Part shown: positions 1 through 8,185 of the stretch, piece after piece | Numbering within the stretch: position 1 is the stretch's first letter | How the letters are laid out: each line of letters starts with the position of its first letter | Assembly: GCA_027325115.1 (NCBI GenBank) | Contig: DAHWFG010000516.1 | Location: 1 to 12,638 of the forward strand | Length of the DNA stretch: 12,638 nt | Direction of reading: 5' to 3' | Source of the DNA: JAKBCQ01 sp021807585 | Lineage (GTDB): Bacteria; Planctomycetota; Planctomycetia; Isosphaerales; Isosphaeraceae | Program-made: the position numbers and the translations under genes | The notes under the pieces: model-generated | Seen by the model: the letters and a program-made list of their open reading frames with translations, nothing else | The model's database searches: none | Told to the model about the DNA's origin: nothing

Positions 1-2829
1 TTTCAGCCGGACGCGTATTACACACAAACGAGCGGATCCTCAAACATCTATCCATTGACATCGGAGAACATTACGGGGATTAATGATCCGGCGCCGCAAG
101 CCGTTTATGAATCCGAACGATATGGAACGTTCACTTATGCGATTCCCAATCTGATCGCCGGGGGATCTTACCAGGTGCGATTGGATTTCGCCGAAAATTA
201 TTTCTCCGGACCAAATCAACGACATACGACGGTTGCAATCAATGGATACCAAGTGCTCACAAACTTTGATACCTACGCCGCGGCCGGAGGGAAATCCACG
301 GGGGTCGTCGAACAATTTCAGGCGGTTGCGGATAACTCCGGGACGATCACGATCGCGTTCACCAGCAATTTGTACGGCGCCCAGATCGACGGCATCGAGA
401 TTTATCCCGCGCAGCCGATCACTCCGGTGAGCTTGCCGCTGATTAATGATTCAGGATTCGAGGATGTTTCGGTTGGATCAGGGACCAACGCTTATCAGTA
501 TAATCCGATCGGATCGGCGTGGTCGTTTAGCCCTCAAAACGGCGATGGAGGGTCTGGAATCGCGGGGAACGGATCGAGTTTGACATCGGGCAATCCATCG
601 GCGCCTCAGGGAAGCCAGGTCGCTTTTTTACAGGGATTGAGTTCGATCAGCCAGAATGTCTCGGGATGGACCGCGGGGAACTATCTCTTATCATTCGATG
701 TGGCGCAGAGTTCGTCGAACAACGGAGCCGTTCAAAGTTTTGAGGTATTGGTCGACGGAGTCGACGTCGGAACGATCCAGCCATCTGGTCTCACTTATGC
801 ATATCTAGTATCGAACGTTTTCGCCGTCTCAACCGGAACGCATCAGATCACGATAATCGGTTTGAACGCGACAGGAACGGTCGTTCCGACACTTTTGATC
901 GATTCGATCACCGTCGTGTCGGCGGTATTACCCGCGATATCGGATTCGGGATTTGAGACTCCGTCTGTCGGTTATGGCGGCTATCAAAGCGATCTGACGG
1001 GTACGGCCTGGACTTTTGATACGTCATCCGGAATCAGCGGCAACAATAGCGCTTTTACTTCAGGAAATGATTATGCTCCCGCGGGTTCACAGGTCGCGTT
1101 CATTCAAGCTCTCGGACAAATCAGCCAGACCGTTGCCGGGTGGTCGAACCTGACTTATCAAATCGAATTTCAAGCGGCTCAACGTGTCGCTTATAGTAAT
1201 CAGGAACAGCAGATCAATATTTTGATCGACGGTTCTTCGATCGGTTTAATCACGCCGAGCGCCGGGGGTTCGTACTCGCTTTATACCACGCAGGGGTTTC
1301 TGGTAACCGCGGGAACTCATACGATTACATTTGAAGGAATGAATTCTAGCGGCAATGATACGGCGTTCGTCGATTCGATATCGATCGTTTTAGATAACGG
1401 TCCCTCGGTTCCCGACGGCGGCTTTGAAACACCGATCCAAAGTATCTCACCTTATTATTCGGGAGCGCCCGCAGGTACGCCGTGGACATTCGCGAATGGT
1501 TACTCGGGAATCAGCGCCAATAACACGGCGTTCACATCGGGAAATCCAAACGCGCCGGACGGATCGCAAGTCGCGTTCATAGAAAGCCAAGGATCGATAT
1601 CTCAGACGATCAACGATTGGACGGCGGGATATTATTTGATCACTCTCTACGCGGCGCAACGCGGAAATTTCGGCGTATCCAATCAGATGATCCAGATCCT
1701 GATCGACGGCACGCTGCTCGCGGATATCGTCCCGACAGGAACAAATTATCAACAGTATTCGACGGTATCATTTGCGGTTCCGGCCGGGTCTCACACGATA
1801 ACGATTCAAGGTTATGAGTCGAGCACCGGAGACACGGCATTTATTGATGATGTCATGATCACTAGTACATTACCATTGATTGAGGACGCCTCGTTTTCGG
1901 CGCCTTTGGTCGGATCTTCCACGACGATGGCGAGTCCTCCGGGATCGGCATGGACATTCAATTCGATCGGGTCTGGATTCGACGGTATCAATAGCACGTT
2001 ATCAAGTGTAAATAATACGGATCATCTTTTACCATCTGGAGTCGTACAGACGGCATTCCTGCAGAACTTTGGATCGATAGACCAGACAGTTTCGGGATGG
2101 GGCGGAGGATGGTATCAAATCACATTATTCGCTTGCCAGAGCCTCTCGGATGGATACCAAACGCAAACCATTAACGTTCTGATCGACGGGAATTCGGTGG
2201 GAACGATCACTCCCGTGTCCAACGGAACATACTCGGCTTATACGACGCCGAATTTTTACGTAACAGGTGGTAGTCATACAATGACATTAGTGGGAATGGA
2301 TCCCGGAGGAGTTGAAAACACGGCTTTGATCGGGTCGATCTCGGTCGCGATCGTCTCCGCGCCGGTAGTTCCCGACGGCGGTTTTGAATCTCCGATTCAA
2401 AGTTCTTCGCCTTATTATACGAATAATCCTTCCGGCACGCCCTGGACGTTTCTCAACGGCAATTCGGGACTGAGCGCGAACGCTTCGTCGATTTCATCGA
2501 GCAATCCTCCCGCACCTCAAGGAAATCAGTCGGCGTACCTGGAATCGAACGGCGGGATAACACAAACGATTTCCGGATGGTCGGCGGGATCGTATCAACT
2601 GAATTTCTACGCGGCGCAAATGAATAACGGAGTATCAAACCAAGAGTTACAAGTTTATATCGATGGAACGCTTCTGATGGATATCGTACCAGGGAGTACG
2701 GATTGGGAAAACTACGCGTCGGTCTCGTTCGCTACCTCGGCTGGGTCGCACACGATTAAGATCATTGGTCTGGGAACGAGCGTTTCAGACGTCGCTTTGA
2801 TCGATCAGATTTCAATCTCGCTCTCTTGA
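1..2829 (+). CDS. Partial large surface protein: malectin-like domain plus five DUF642-like repeats (5' end missing)
   Basis: The reading frame is open from base 1 to the TGA at 2827-2829, so at least 942 C-terminal residues are present and the true start lies outside the window; the TTG at 55 has no claim to be the start. Residues about 1-140 resemble a malectin-type carbohydrate-binding domain (PAPQAVYESERYG, then VRLDFAE, VAINGYQVLTNFD, IDGIEIYP). Residues 145-942 are five tandem repeats with the recurring pattern GGFE, W-T-F, GSQVAFI, SQT, AAQ, IDG, AGSHTI and a final D-A-I-D segment, as in DUF642/CBM-like beta-sandwich modules of secreted bacterial proteins. The protein is rich in Ser, Gly, Thr and Asn and has no visible membrane helix or C-terminal sorting signal. 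It is probably exported and may bind glycans; any catalytic domain would lie upstream. Codons are more AT-ended than in the downstream VWA genes. Confidence 0.85.
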   Translation, partial: FQPDAYYTQTSGSSNIYPLTSENITGINDPAPQAVYESERYGTFTYAIPNLIAGGSYQVRLDFAENYFSGPNQRHTTVAINGYQVLTNFDTYAAAGGKSTGVVEQFQAVADNSGTITIAFTSNLYGAQIDGIEIYPAQPITPVSLPLINDSGFEDVSVGSGTNAYQYNPIGSAWSFSPQNGDGGSGIAGNGSSLTSGNPSAPQGSQVAFLQGLSSISQNVSGWTAGNYLLSFDVAQSSSNNGAVQSFEVLVDGVDVGTIQPSGLTYAYLVSNVFAVSTGTHQITIIGLNATGTVVPTLLIDSITVVSAVLPAISDSGFETPSVGYGGYQSDLTGTAWTFDTSSGISGNNSAFTSGNDYAPAGSQVAFIQALGQISQTVAGWSNLTYQIEFQAAQRVAYSNQEQQINILIDGSSIGLITPSAGGSYSLYTTQGFLVTAGTHTITFEGMNSSGNDTAFVDSISIVLDNGPSVPDGGFETPIQSISPYYSGAPAGTPWTFANGYSGISANNTAFTSGNPNAPDGSQVAFIESQGSISQTINDWTAGYYLITLYAAQRGNFGVSNQMIQILIDGTLLADIVPTGTNYQQYSTVSFAVPAGSHTITIQGYESSTGDTAFIDDVMITSTLPLIEDASFSAPLVGSSTTMASPPGSAWTFNSIGSGFDGINSTLSSVNNTDHLLPSGVVQTAFLQNFGSIDQTVSGWGGGWYQITLFACQSLSDGYQTQTINVLIDGNSVGTITPVSNGTYSAYTTPNFYVTGGSHTMTLVGMDPGGVENTALIGSISVAIVSAPVVPDGGFESPIQSSSPYYTNNPSGTPWTFLNGNSGLSANASSISSSNPPAPQGNQSAYLESNGGITQTISGWSAGSYQLNFYAAQMNNGVSNQELQVYIDGTLLMDIVPGSTDWENYASVSFATSAGSHTIKIIGLGTSVSDVALIDQISISLS
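433..2826 (+). repeat. Five tandem protein-coding repeats in the surface protein
   Basis: The units start at 433, 928, 1402, 1870 and 2362 and encode 165, 158, 156, 164 and 155 residues. Units 3 and 5 are closest to each other: both open with PDGGFE, followed by PIQS, SPYY and GTPWTF, with 28 of the first 37 residues identical by eye. Units 2 and 4 share a YTT-F-V-T-G-H-T segment. The alternation suggests that a two-unit block was duplicated. Similarity is also visible in the DNA, for example the shared GTTCCCGACGGCGG at the start of units 3 and 5. Confidence 0.8.
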
Positions 2830-3379
2830 ATGCATGAAATTTAACATAATCAACGAATCGTATCGATCAATTAATAATAATTTAATGTAATACTGATTAT
2901 TTGTATGATCTTCAACTGCGATTCGGCGAACCAACCCCCCGACGAGAATCCCCCCTAGCCGCACAATCGGTTAACATCATTATATTATAATACGCCCGAA
3001 CCCGGCAGTGCTTGCGATCGGTTGATCGTCCGAGATCGCCTCTCGCCGCGCACTCCGCGGTTCGGGCGCGATGACGAAGGATTTCGGACGATTTCTCGGC
3101 GCGGTCCGCGAGCGGGGACGCGCGAGGCGAGGATCATTGGCCGCGGGCCGCGGGGGTGTATCACAAAGGTTCAAACTTTGAGAGATTTTCGCGCGAGAAC
3201 CGAGTTGCCGGCGGGCGAACGGTCGATTACGCTAATGGATGAATCCACGAAATCGTCATTCCGGATGATCGAGCGTGTCATAGACGACCCGCTCGTGCGT
3301 AGAATTGTGTAATAGCAGACTTCGATCTCGACCGGTGATCGATCCGAACCGCTCGCGAGTGCGCGAGGAGGTGTGCATC
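2830..3379. other. Intergenic region, no convincing gene
   Basis: The first 170 bases are AT-rich and the remainder is very GC-rich. A TATAAT at 2986-2991 could be a -10 element, but no good -35 lies 16-18 nt upstream, and it would imply a leader of nearly 400 nt for the gene at 3380. A small hairpin (CCGCG 3046-3050, CGCGG 3056-3060) is possible. No clear terminator with a T-run follows the surface gene. Short open frames here encode Arg-rich sequence with no domain-like features. Confidence 0.5.
3366..3371 (+). promoter_or_regulatory. Ribosome binding site deciding a GTG start
   Basis: AGGAGG lies 8 nt before GTG at 3380. This is the strongest Shine-Dalgarno match in the window and is why the start is placed at 3380 rather than at the in-frame TTG at 3305 or the GTG at 3371, which overlaps the site. 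Confidence 0.75.
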
Positions 3380-5437
3380 GTGCCCAAATTTCTCACGCCT
3401 CGAAGGCCTGGTTTCGTCTTGGCGCCCTCGCTTTCCCGTGTCGCGGCGCCGTTCCGCCGCCTGGGAACGAAGTTCTCTTCGGCGATCCGAAACTCGCGAA
3501 TCACCCGCGCGATCGCGCGTGGTTTGGTGAGGCTCGATCAGCGATATCCGTCGATCTCGAATTGGATGGGGGGACGGCTCGACGTCCAGATCCCCGCGAT
3601 CATCGTCAGCGTGGTTACACACGTGGCGCTTTTGACCGCCTGCGCGATGATCGGTCTCGCGGCGTCGGTTTCGACGAAACCGCGCGACCTGATGACGTCC
3701 CTCTCGGCCGCCGATCTCGCCGATTACACCAAGCTCGATTCGGTTGAACTGACGACCAAGGACACGCCGATGACCCCCTCGGCGGGTTCGTTCGGCCCCG
3801 ACGTCGCTCCGAAATCGCGGATGAGCCCCGTAACGACGTTCGCCCCCGTCACCGCGACTCCCACCGCGGCTTCAAGCCCCCTCACGACTCTCTCGCGTCC
3901 CGACCTCGCTCGGGCCGCGGATATCATGCTTCCCAAACAGGCGCGATACCTCGACCAAACCGTGTCGATTCGCGGCAACGGTTCGGAGCATGTCGGCGGG
4001 GTCGAAGGCGCGGTCGACCGCGTCGCTCTCGAAATCCTCCAGCGACTCGAAAAAGGTCGAACGCTCGTCGTCTGGGCGTTTGACGCTTCAGGAAGCCTTC
4101 AGGCCGAACGCGAACGGCTCGCCAAACATATCGACGCGGTCTACGCGCATATCGATCAGCTTGATAATAAACAACTTTCGAAGAATGCGGGACTGCTGAC
4201 GACGATCGTCTCGTTCGGTAAAGATCGCAAGGCGCTCACCCCCAAACCGACGAACGACCCCGCGGCGATCCAAAGCGCGATCCACGAGGTTGAGCTCGAT
4301 CGATCGGGAATCGAATCGACGTTCCAAACCGTCATCGACATCGTCAACCGGTGGGGACGCTTCAAGCTCAACGGAGAGCGCTATGAAACGATGATCATCG
4401 TTGTAACCGACGAGGTCGGCGACGACGAGGGAAAGCTTGAGGAGGCGATCGCGGTCGCCGAAAAGGCAAAAGTTCCTGTTTATGTGTTGGGGTCGTCGGC
4501 GCTGTTCAGCCGGGTCGACGGGTTTATGGATTACACCGATCCCAAAACCAAGCAAACGTATTATCATTTGCCCGTGCGGCAAGGCCCCGAGAGCATCACG
4601 CTTGAGCAGATTCACCTGCCGTTTTGGTACGACGGCCCGCAATACGAGATTATGGACGCGGGCTTCGGCCCGTATGCGCTCAGCAGGCTCGCGGGGGCGA
4701 CGGGAGGGATTTATTTCGTCACCCGCATGGGCGCCGATCGGTACACGTTCGATCCCCTGCGGATGCGCGAATATCGCCCCGATTGGATGAGTAGGCAAAA
4801 GTATGAACAGGTTTTGTCTCAAAGTCCGTTGCGGCAGGCGGTGATCATGGCGGCGCGGATCACGCAGCAAAATCTTCCCGGCCAGCCTTCGCTCACGTTT
4901 CCGTCGGCGGGAACTCCCGAGTTCAAAGAGGCGATGCGACGAAATCAAGAGATTGTGGCGCGGATCACGTATACGATCGACGAGGCGATCAAGCCGATCA
5001 AATCGGTCGCCAAGCTGCGAGATCGCGAAAAATCGAGGCGCTGGCAGGCGCATTACGACCTGATCCGGGGCCGGCTGACGGCGATGCTCGTTCGTTGTTA
5101 TGAATACAACTGGGCGTGCGCCAAGATGAAGAAAGACGCTCCCAAGTTCCAGAACGAGAAGTCGAACGCGTGGCGGCTGGTTCCCGATCAGGAGGTGCAT
5201 TTCAACGAAGGCGCCGCGGCCGCGGCGAAGCAGGCCAAAGCGTTGCTCGAGCGAGTCGTCGAAGAGCATCCCGGCACGCCCTGGGCGCTGTTGGCGCGGC
5301 GCGAGCTCAAAGACCCAATGGGTTTCAAATGGGTGGAAACGTACGTTCCACCCCCTCCGCCGCGGCGCGATTCCCCCCCGCCCAAAAAGGAGGCGAAGCC
5401 CAAACCGATGATGAAAGCCGAGGAGATTCATCTGTGA
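3380..5437 (+). CDS. Membrane-anchored VWA-domain protein 1 (divergent paralog)
   Basis: The product is 685 aa, starting at a GTG with a strong ribosome binding site. Residues 1-70 are basic and probably cytoplasmic. Residues about 71-97 form one membrane helix containing S77-x-x-x-H81. A Thr/Ser/Pro-rich stem follows to about residue 210. The VWA domain (about 229-370) has the metal-site motif DASGS at 235-239 and VTDEVGDD with Asp344. The position expected for the metal-binding Thr is Ile311 in SGIES. A C-terminal module shared with the two paralogs holds LRDRE (546-550), an aromatic YEY segment and HPGTPW (from His630), and may be TPR-like. The last 30 residues are a Pro/Lys-rich tail (PPPPP, KPKP) that the paralogs lack. 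By topology the VWA domain should lie outside the cytoplasmic membrane. The role is unknown; VWA domains usually mediate metal-dependent protein binding. The distance from protein 2 implies an older duplication. Confidence 0.9.
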   Translation: MPKFLTPRRPGFVLAPSLSRVAAPFRRLGTKFSSAIRNSRITRAIARGLVRLDQRYPSISNWMGGRLDVQIPAIIVSVVTHVALLTACAMIGLAASVSTKPRDLMTSLSAADLADYTKLDSVELTTKDTPMTPSAGSFGPDVAPKSRMSPVTTFAPVTATPTAASSPLTTLSRPDLARAADIMLPKQARYLDQTVSIRGNGSEHVGGVEGAVDRVALEILQRLEKGRTLVVWAFDASGSLQAERERLAKHIDAVYAHIDQLDNKQLSKNAGLLTTIVSFGKDRKALTPKPTNDPAAIQSAIHEVELDRSGIESTFQTVIDIVNRWGRFKLNGERYETMIIVVTDEVGDDEGKLEEAIAVAEKAKVPVYVLGSSALFSRVDGFMDYTDPKTKQTYYHLPVRQGPESITLEQIHLPFWYDGPQYEIMDAGFGPYALSRLAGATGGIYFVTRMGADRYTFDPLRMREYRPDWMSRQKYEQVLSQSPLRQAVIMAARITQQNLPGQPSLTFPSAGTPEFKEAMRRNQEIVARITYTIDEAIKPIKSVAKLRDREKSRRWQAHYDLIRGRLTAMLVRCYEYNWACAKMKKDAPKFQNEKSNAWRLVPDQEVHFNEGAAAAAKQAKALLERVVEEHPGTPWALLARRELKDPMGFKWVETYVPPPPPRRDSPPPKKEAKPKPMMKAEEIHL

Positions 5438-5446
5438 GAAGCTTCG

Positions 5447-5485
5447 ACCGCGACGATCACTCGCATTTTTCCCCGAGGTCGCGGT
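5447..5485. repeat. 8-bp inverted repeat just after VWA gene 1
   Basis: ACCGCGAC (5447-5454) pairs perfectly with GTCGCGGT (5478-5485) across a 23-nt loop that contains a run of five T. It begins 10 nt after the stop codon. It could be a weak terminator or an mRNA-stabilising hairpin, but no T-tract follows the right arm. Confidence 0.35.
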
Positions 5486-5519
5486 TTCGCGTGCTCAACT
5501 TGATTCGACGAGCCAATAC

Positions 5520-5557
5520 CGGCGCGGCCGATTCGACCCGCGGGTCCATCCGCGCCG
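5520..5557. repeat. Nested inverted repeat upstream of VWA gene 2
   Basis: CGGCGCGG (5520-5527) pairs with CCGCGCCG (5550-5557). Enclosed between them is a perfect 12-bp palindrome, GACCCGCGGGTC (5535-5546). The structure ends 55 nt before the ATG at 5613. It could act as an intercistronic attenuator, a processing site or a protein-binding site; the sequence does not decide which. Confidence 0.45.
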
Positions 5558-5612
5558 TTACCGACAAATATGATTTTACGTGCTTTAAGTCAACATACCT
5601 ACAGGATGTGAT

Positions 5613-7940
5613 ATGAGCACTTCGACGACGGAAGACGTATACGGGCTCGCCGAAGTTCCCGAGGAACCTCGCCTCGCGCTCAATCTCGCCGCGGCTCGCG
5701 CCGCGGAGAAGCCCGCGGTCGCGGCGTCGACCGCGAACGGAGCGGCGGTCGAGCCGAGCGCTCCCGCCGTCGCCAAGGTGAAGAAGCTCAAAAAAGCCGC
5801 CTCGAAGGCCAAAGGATCGGGAGATCTCGCGGCCAAGGTGAAGGGGCTTTTAGGGCGTTTGAAGGCGCCCAGGAAGAGCGATCTCCCCGAGGCCGCGGGG
5901 GATGGGAACCAAGCCGCGGCGACCGCGGCGGGGACCGAGGGAACGACCAAACCCGAGGGCGATCCCAAAGATCCCAAGTCCGCCGCGGCGAAATCGCGGA
6001 AGAAAAAACGGCGCAACAGCCGCTGGGTTCTTCCCGCGTGGGCGTTGTCGGTGGTGGTGCACGTCGTCGTTCTGGGGTCGCTCGGGGCGATGACGCTCAG
6101 CTCCGAAGTTCGAACCAAAATCATGAACTTGAACACTTCGATGTTCAAGGATACGGGGGGTTCGGCCGACGAATTGACCAAAATATACGCCGAGCAGAGC
6201 AAAGCTTCGCGCGACGAGGCGGTCGGCCAGGCCGCCGACGCGGCGGGGACGAGCGGAGGCGAAACGGGGGGAGCGGCGCCGAACGCCGGGCTGGCGCTCT
6301 CGGGAGGGGGGCTCGGCGGTCCTTCGGCGACTCCCCGAGTCGGCGCGGTCGGCAGAGTGGGAGCGCGGGTCGGCGGAGCGGGCGCCGGCGACGGCAACGG
6401 ACTTCCCGGCGGTTTAAAGGTGATCGCTCAGGTTTCGGGGTTGTCGATCCTTCCCGCGGCGCCGAATCGCGACCTCGGCGGGGGAGGGGGGATCGCCGGA
6501 GACGTCACCTTCGCGACCGGAGAGATCGGCGAGGCGCTCGATCAGCTCGCACGCGAAATCCTCCGCAACCTCAACGATCATCGCATCACCGTCGTCTGGC
6601 TCTTTGACGAATCCGAAAGCATGAAAGACGATCAAAAAGCGGTCAAATCCAAATTTGATCGAATCTCTCTCGCGCTCAACGAACACGTCGACGCCGAACG
6701 CAAATCGGCGAACGCGCTCACGCATACCGTGATCGGTTTCGGCAAAGATCTCCACTTCATGCTCGAAAAACCGACCGCCGACGTCTCCAAAATCGGCCAG
6801 GCGATCGATCATTTACGCGTCGACACGTCGGGGACCGAAAACGTACTCCAGGCGATCGGCGCGGTCGTCAAACATTACGGCTCGCTCATCACCAAAAATC
6901 GGCGCTTGTTGATCGTCCTCGTCACCGACGAATCGGGAGACGACGGTTCGAACATCGAAGAGGCTCGACAGATCGCGGTGAGCCAAAAAGTGCCGATTTA
7001 CGTGATCGGCAGGCAGTCGCTCTTCGGCTACTCCGCAGCCCACCTGCAATATATCGACCCCGTCACCAAAGACGTCTACTGGCCGACGATCCGTCGCGGT
7101 CCCGAAACCGCCGACGTCGAACTGCTGCAGTGGGACGGCCTCCACGACCGCTGGGACGAACAACCGTCGGGTTTCGCCCCCTACGAACTGGCGCGACTCG
7201 CCAAAGACACCGGCGGAATCTACTTTTTGCTGCCGAGCGAAGAATTCATGCGGGTTCGCCAACGTGAGAAAGCGTACTCGATGACGACTCTTAAAGAGTA
7301 CGTACCCGATTATGAAAGCCGATCGGCGTACAACGAACGCCGCACCAAATCGCCGTTCCGCCGCGAGCTTTATCAGATCATTCAAGAGACGCGTCCCGAC
7401 GGCAAAAACCCGATGTTCCAGGTGCGCCGGCATTACCCGATCGACCTTGAGAAGATGATCGTCGCGGCGAACGAGGAGGGCCCGAAATCGAACCTCCGCG
7501 TCCAGGCGCTCGTCGCGATCGAAAAACGGCTTCGCGCCCTTCAAAAAATGCGCGATCGCGAGCCCGAGAAACGGTGGCAGGCCGATTATGATCTTATGCT
7601 TGCGCAAATCGTCGCGTATCAAATCAAAAGCTTCGAATACGGCGCGTGCCTGGCCGAGATGGTGAAGACGCGTCCCCTTCCCAAAACGATGCCCACCAAA
7701 GATCTGATCGTCGAATGGGTACTTGATCATTCGAAGGATCGGAAGGCGTCTCCCGAGAAGACGCAAAAACAATACGTCGAGGCCGAACGCCTCCTCAAGC
7801 TCGTGATCGAACGCCATCCCAAAACCCCCTGGGCCGATCTCGCCCAGGACGAACTCAATCGCGGTTTCGGCGTCCAACGCAACGAGTGGCATCACAACCC
7901 CAAATATGATGAACGCGCCAAACTTGTGCCGAAATATTGA
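5613..7940 (+). CDS. Membrane-anchored VWA-domain protein 2
   Basis: The product is 775 aa from ATG, with AGGA at 5603-5606 six nt upstream. Residues 1-136 are a cytoplasmic tail rich in Lys, Ala and Pro, with Y10-G-L-A near the start and a basic KKKRR cluster just before the membrane. The single helix (about 139-161) contains S146, H150, L157 and T161. Next come a conserved NLNTSMFKDTGGSADEL segment and a Gly-rich stem. The VWA domain (about 325-465) has a full metal site: DESES 332-336, Thr408 in SGTEN and Asp439 in VTDESGDD. The C-terminal module contains RDRE (647-650) and HPKTPW (from His735). The positive-inside rule puts the VWA domain outside the cytoplasmic membrane. It is close to protein 3: 96 of 111 residues match without gaps through the Gly-rich stem into the VWA start. 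Of the three it is the only one with Thr at the canonical position. Function unknown. Confidence 0.92.
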   Translation: MSTSTTEDVYGLAEVPEEPRLALNLAAARAAEKPAVAASTANGAAVEPSAPAVAKVKKLKKAASKAKGSGDLAAKVKGLLGRLKAPRKSDLPEAAGDGNQAAATAAGTEGTTKPEGDPKDPKSAAAKSRKKKRRNSRWVLPAWALSVVVHVVVLGSLGAMTLSSEVRTKIMNLNTSMFKDTGGSADELTKIYAEQSKASRDEAVGQAADAAGTSGGETGGAAPNAGLALSGGGLGGPSATPRVGAVGRVGARVGGAGAGDGNGLPGGLKVIAQVSGLSILPAAPNRDLGGGGGIAGDVTFATGEIGEALDQLAREILRNLNDHRITVVWLFDESESMKDDQKAVKSKFDRISLALNEHVDAERKSANALTHTVIGFGKDLHFMLEKPTADVSKIGQAIDHLRVDTSGTENVLQAIGAVVKHYGSLITKNRRLLIVLVTDESGDDGSNIEEARQIAVSQKVPIYVIGRQSLFGYSAAHLQYIDPVTKDVYWPTIRRGPETADVELLQWDGLHDRWDEQPSGFAPYELARLAKDTGGIYFLLPSEEFMRVRQREKAYSMTTLKEYVPDYESRSAYNERRTKSPFRRELYQIIQETRPDGKNPMFQVRRHYPIDLEKMIVAANEEGPKSNLRVQALVAIEKRLRALQKMRDREPEKRWQADYDLMLAQIVAYQIKSFEYGACLAEMVKTRPLPKTMPTKDLIVEWVLDHSKDRKASPEKTQKQYVEAERLLKLVIERHPKTPWADLAQDELNRGFGVQRNEWHHNPKYDERAKLVPKY

Positions 7941-7987
7941 GATGATTGTTTCTGGAATTGAAGGGATTTGAGTCGCGAATCGAGAGG

Positions 7988-8011
7988 CGATAACCGGTAC
8001 GATTGTTATCG
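7988..8011. repeat. Short inverted repeat between VWA genes 2 and 3
   Basis: CGATAAC (7988-7994) is repeated inverted as GTTATCG (8005-8011) with a 10-nt spacer, starting 48 nt after the stop of VWA gene 2. It lies just upstream of the candidate -35 at 8018 and could be an operator half-site pair or a weak hairpin. Confidence 0.3.
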
Positions 8012-8017
8012 ATCCAC

Positions 8018-8046
8018 TTGCCCCGCGTCGATCCCGGGCCGATAAT
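8018..8046 (+). promoter_or_regulatory. Candidate sigma70-type promoter for VWA gene 3
   Basis: TTGCCC (8018-8023) and GATAAT (8041-8046) are separated by 17 nt and match the -35 and -10 consensus at 4/6 and 5/6. This would give a leader of roughly 130 nt before the ATG at 8186. Planctomycete promoters are poorly defined, so this is a weak call. Confidence 0.3.
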
Positions 8047-8185
8047 ACAATATGCGTCGATCTTCGCGACGTATCGACCGATTTGCGAACGAGTTGGATT
8101 TCGAGCGGACGGGTTGAGCCTTCGTTGAACGGTTTCGTTTCGCGAGAGCGTCTGCGAACCCGAGCGGCGACGGGGGAGAACCGCA

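Noticed and set aside
433..2826. CRISPR or satellite interpretation of the repeats
   Set aside because: The repeats are in-frame, about 160 codons long, and conserved at protein level, so they are protein domains.
3022..3312. 96-residue frame in the spacer before VWA gene 1
   Set aside because: It begins at a TTG without a ribosome binding site, is Arg-rich and shows no domain; it looks like chance in GC-rich DNA.
3305..3379. N-terminal extension of VWA gene 1 from a TTG
   Set aside because: The GTG at 3380 has AGGAGG at ideal spacing; the TTG has no such site and the added residues look noncoding.
4088..5431. 447-residue open frame antisense to VWA gene 1
   Set aside because: It mirrors a GC-rich coding strand, is Arg/Leu-rich with no domain pattern, and the opposite strand has a clear VWA protein.
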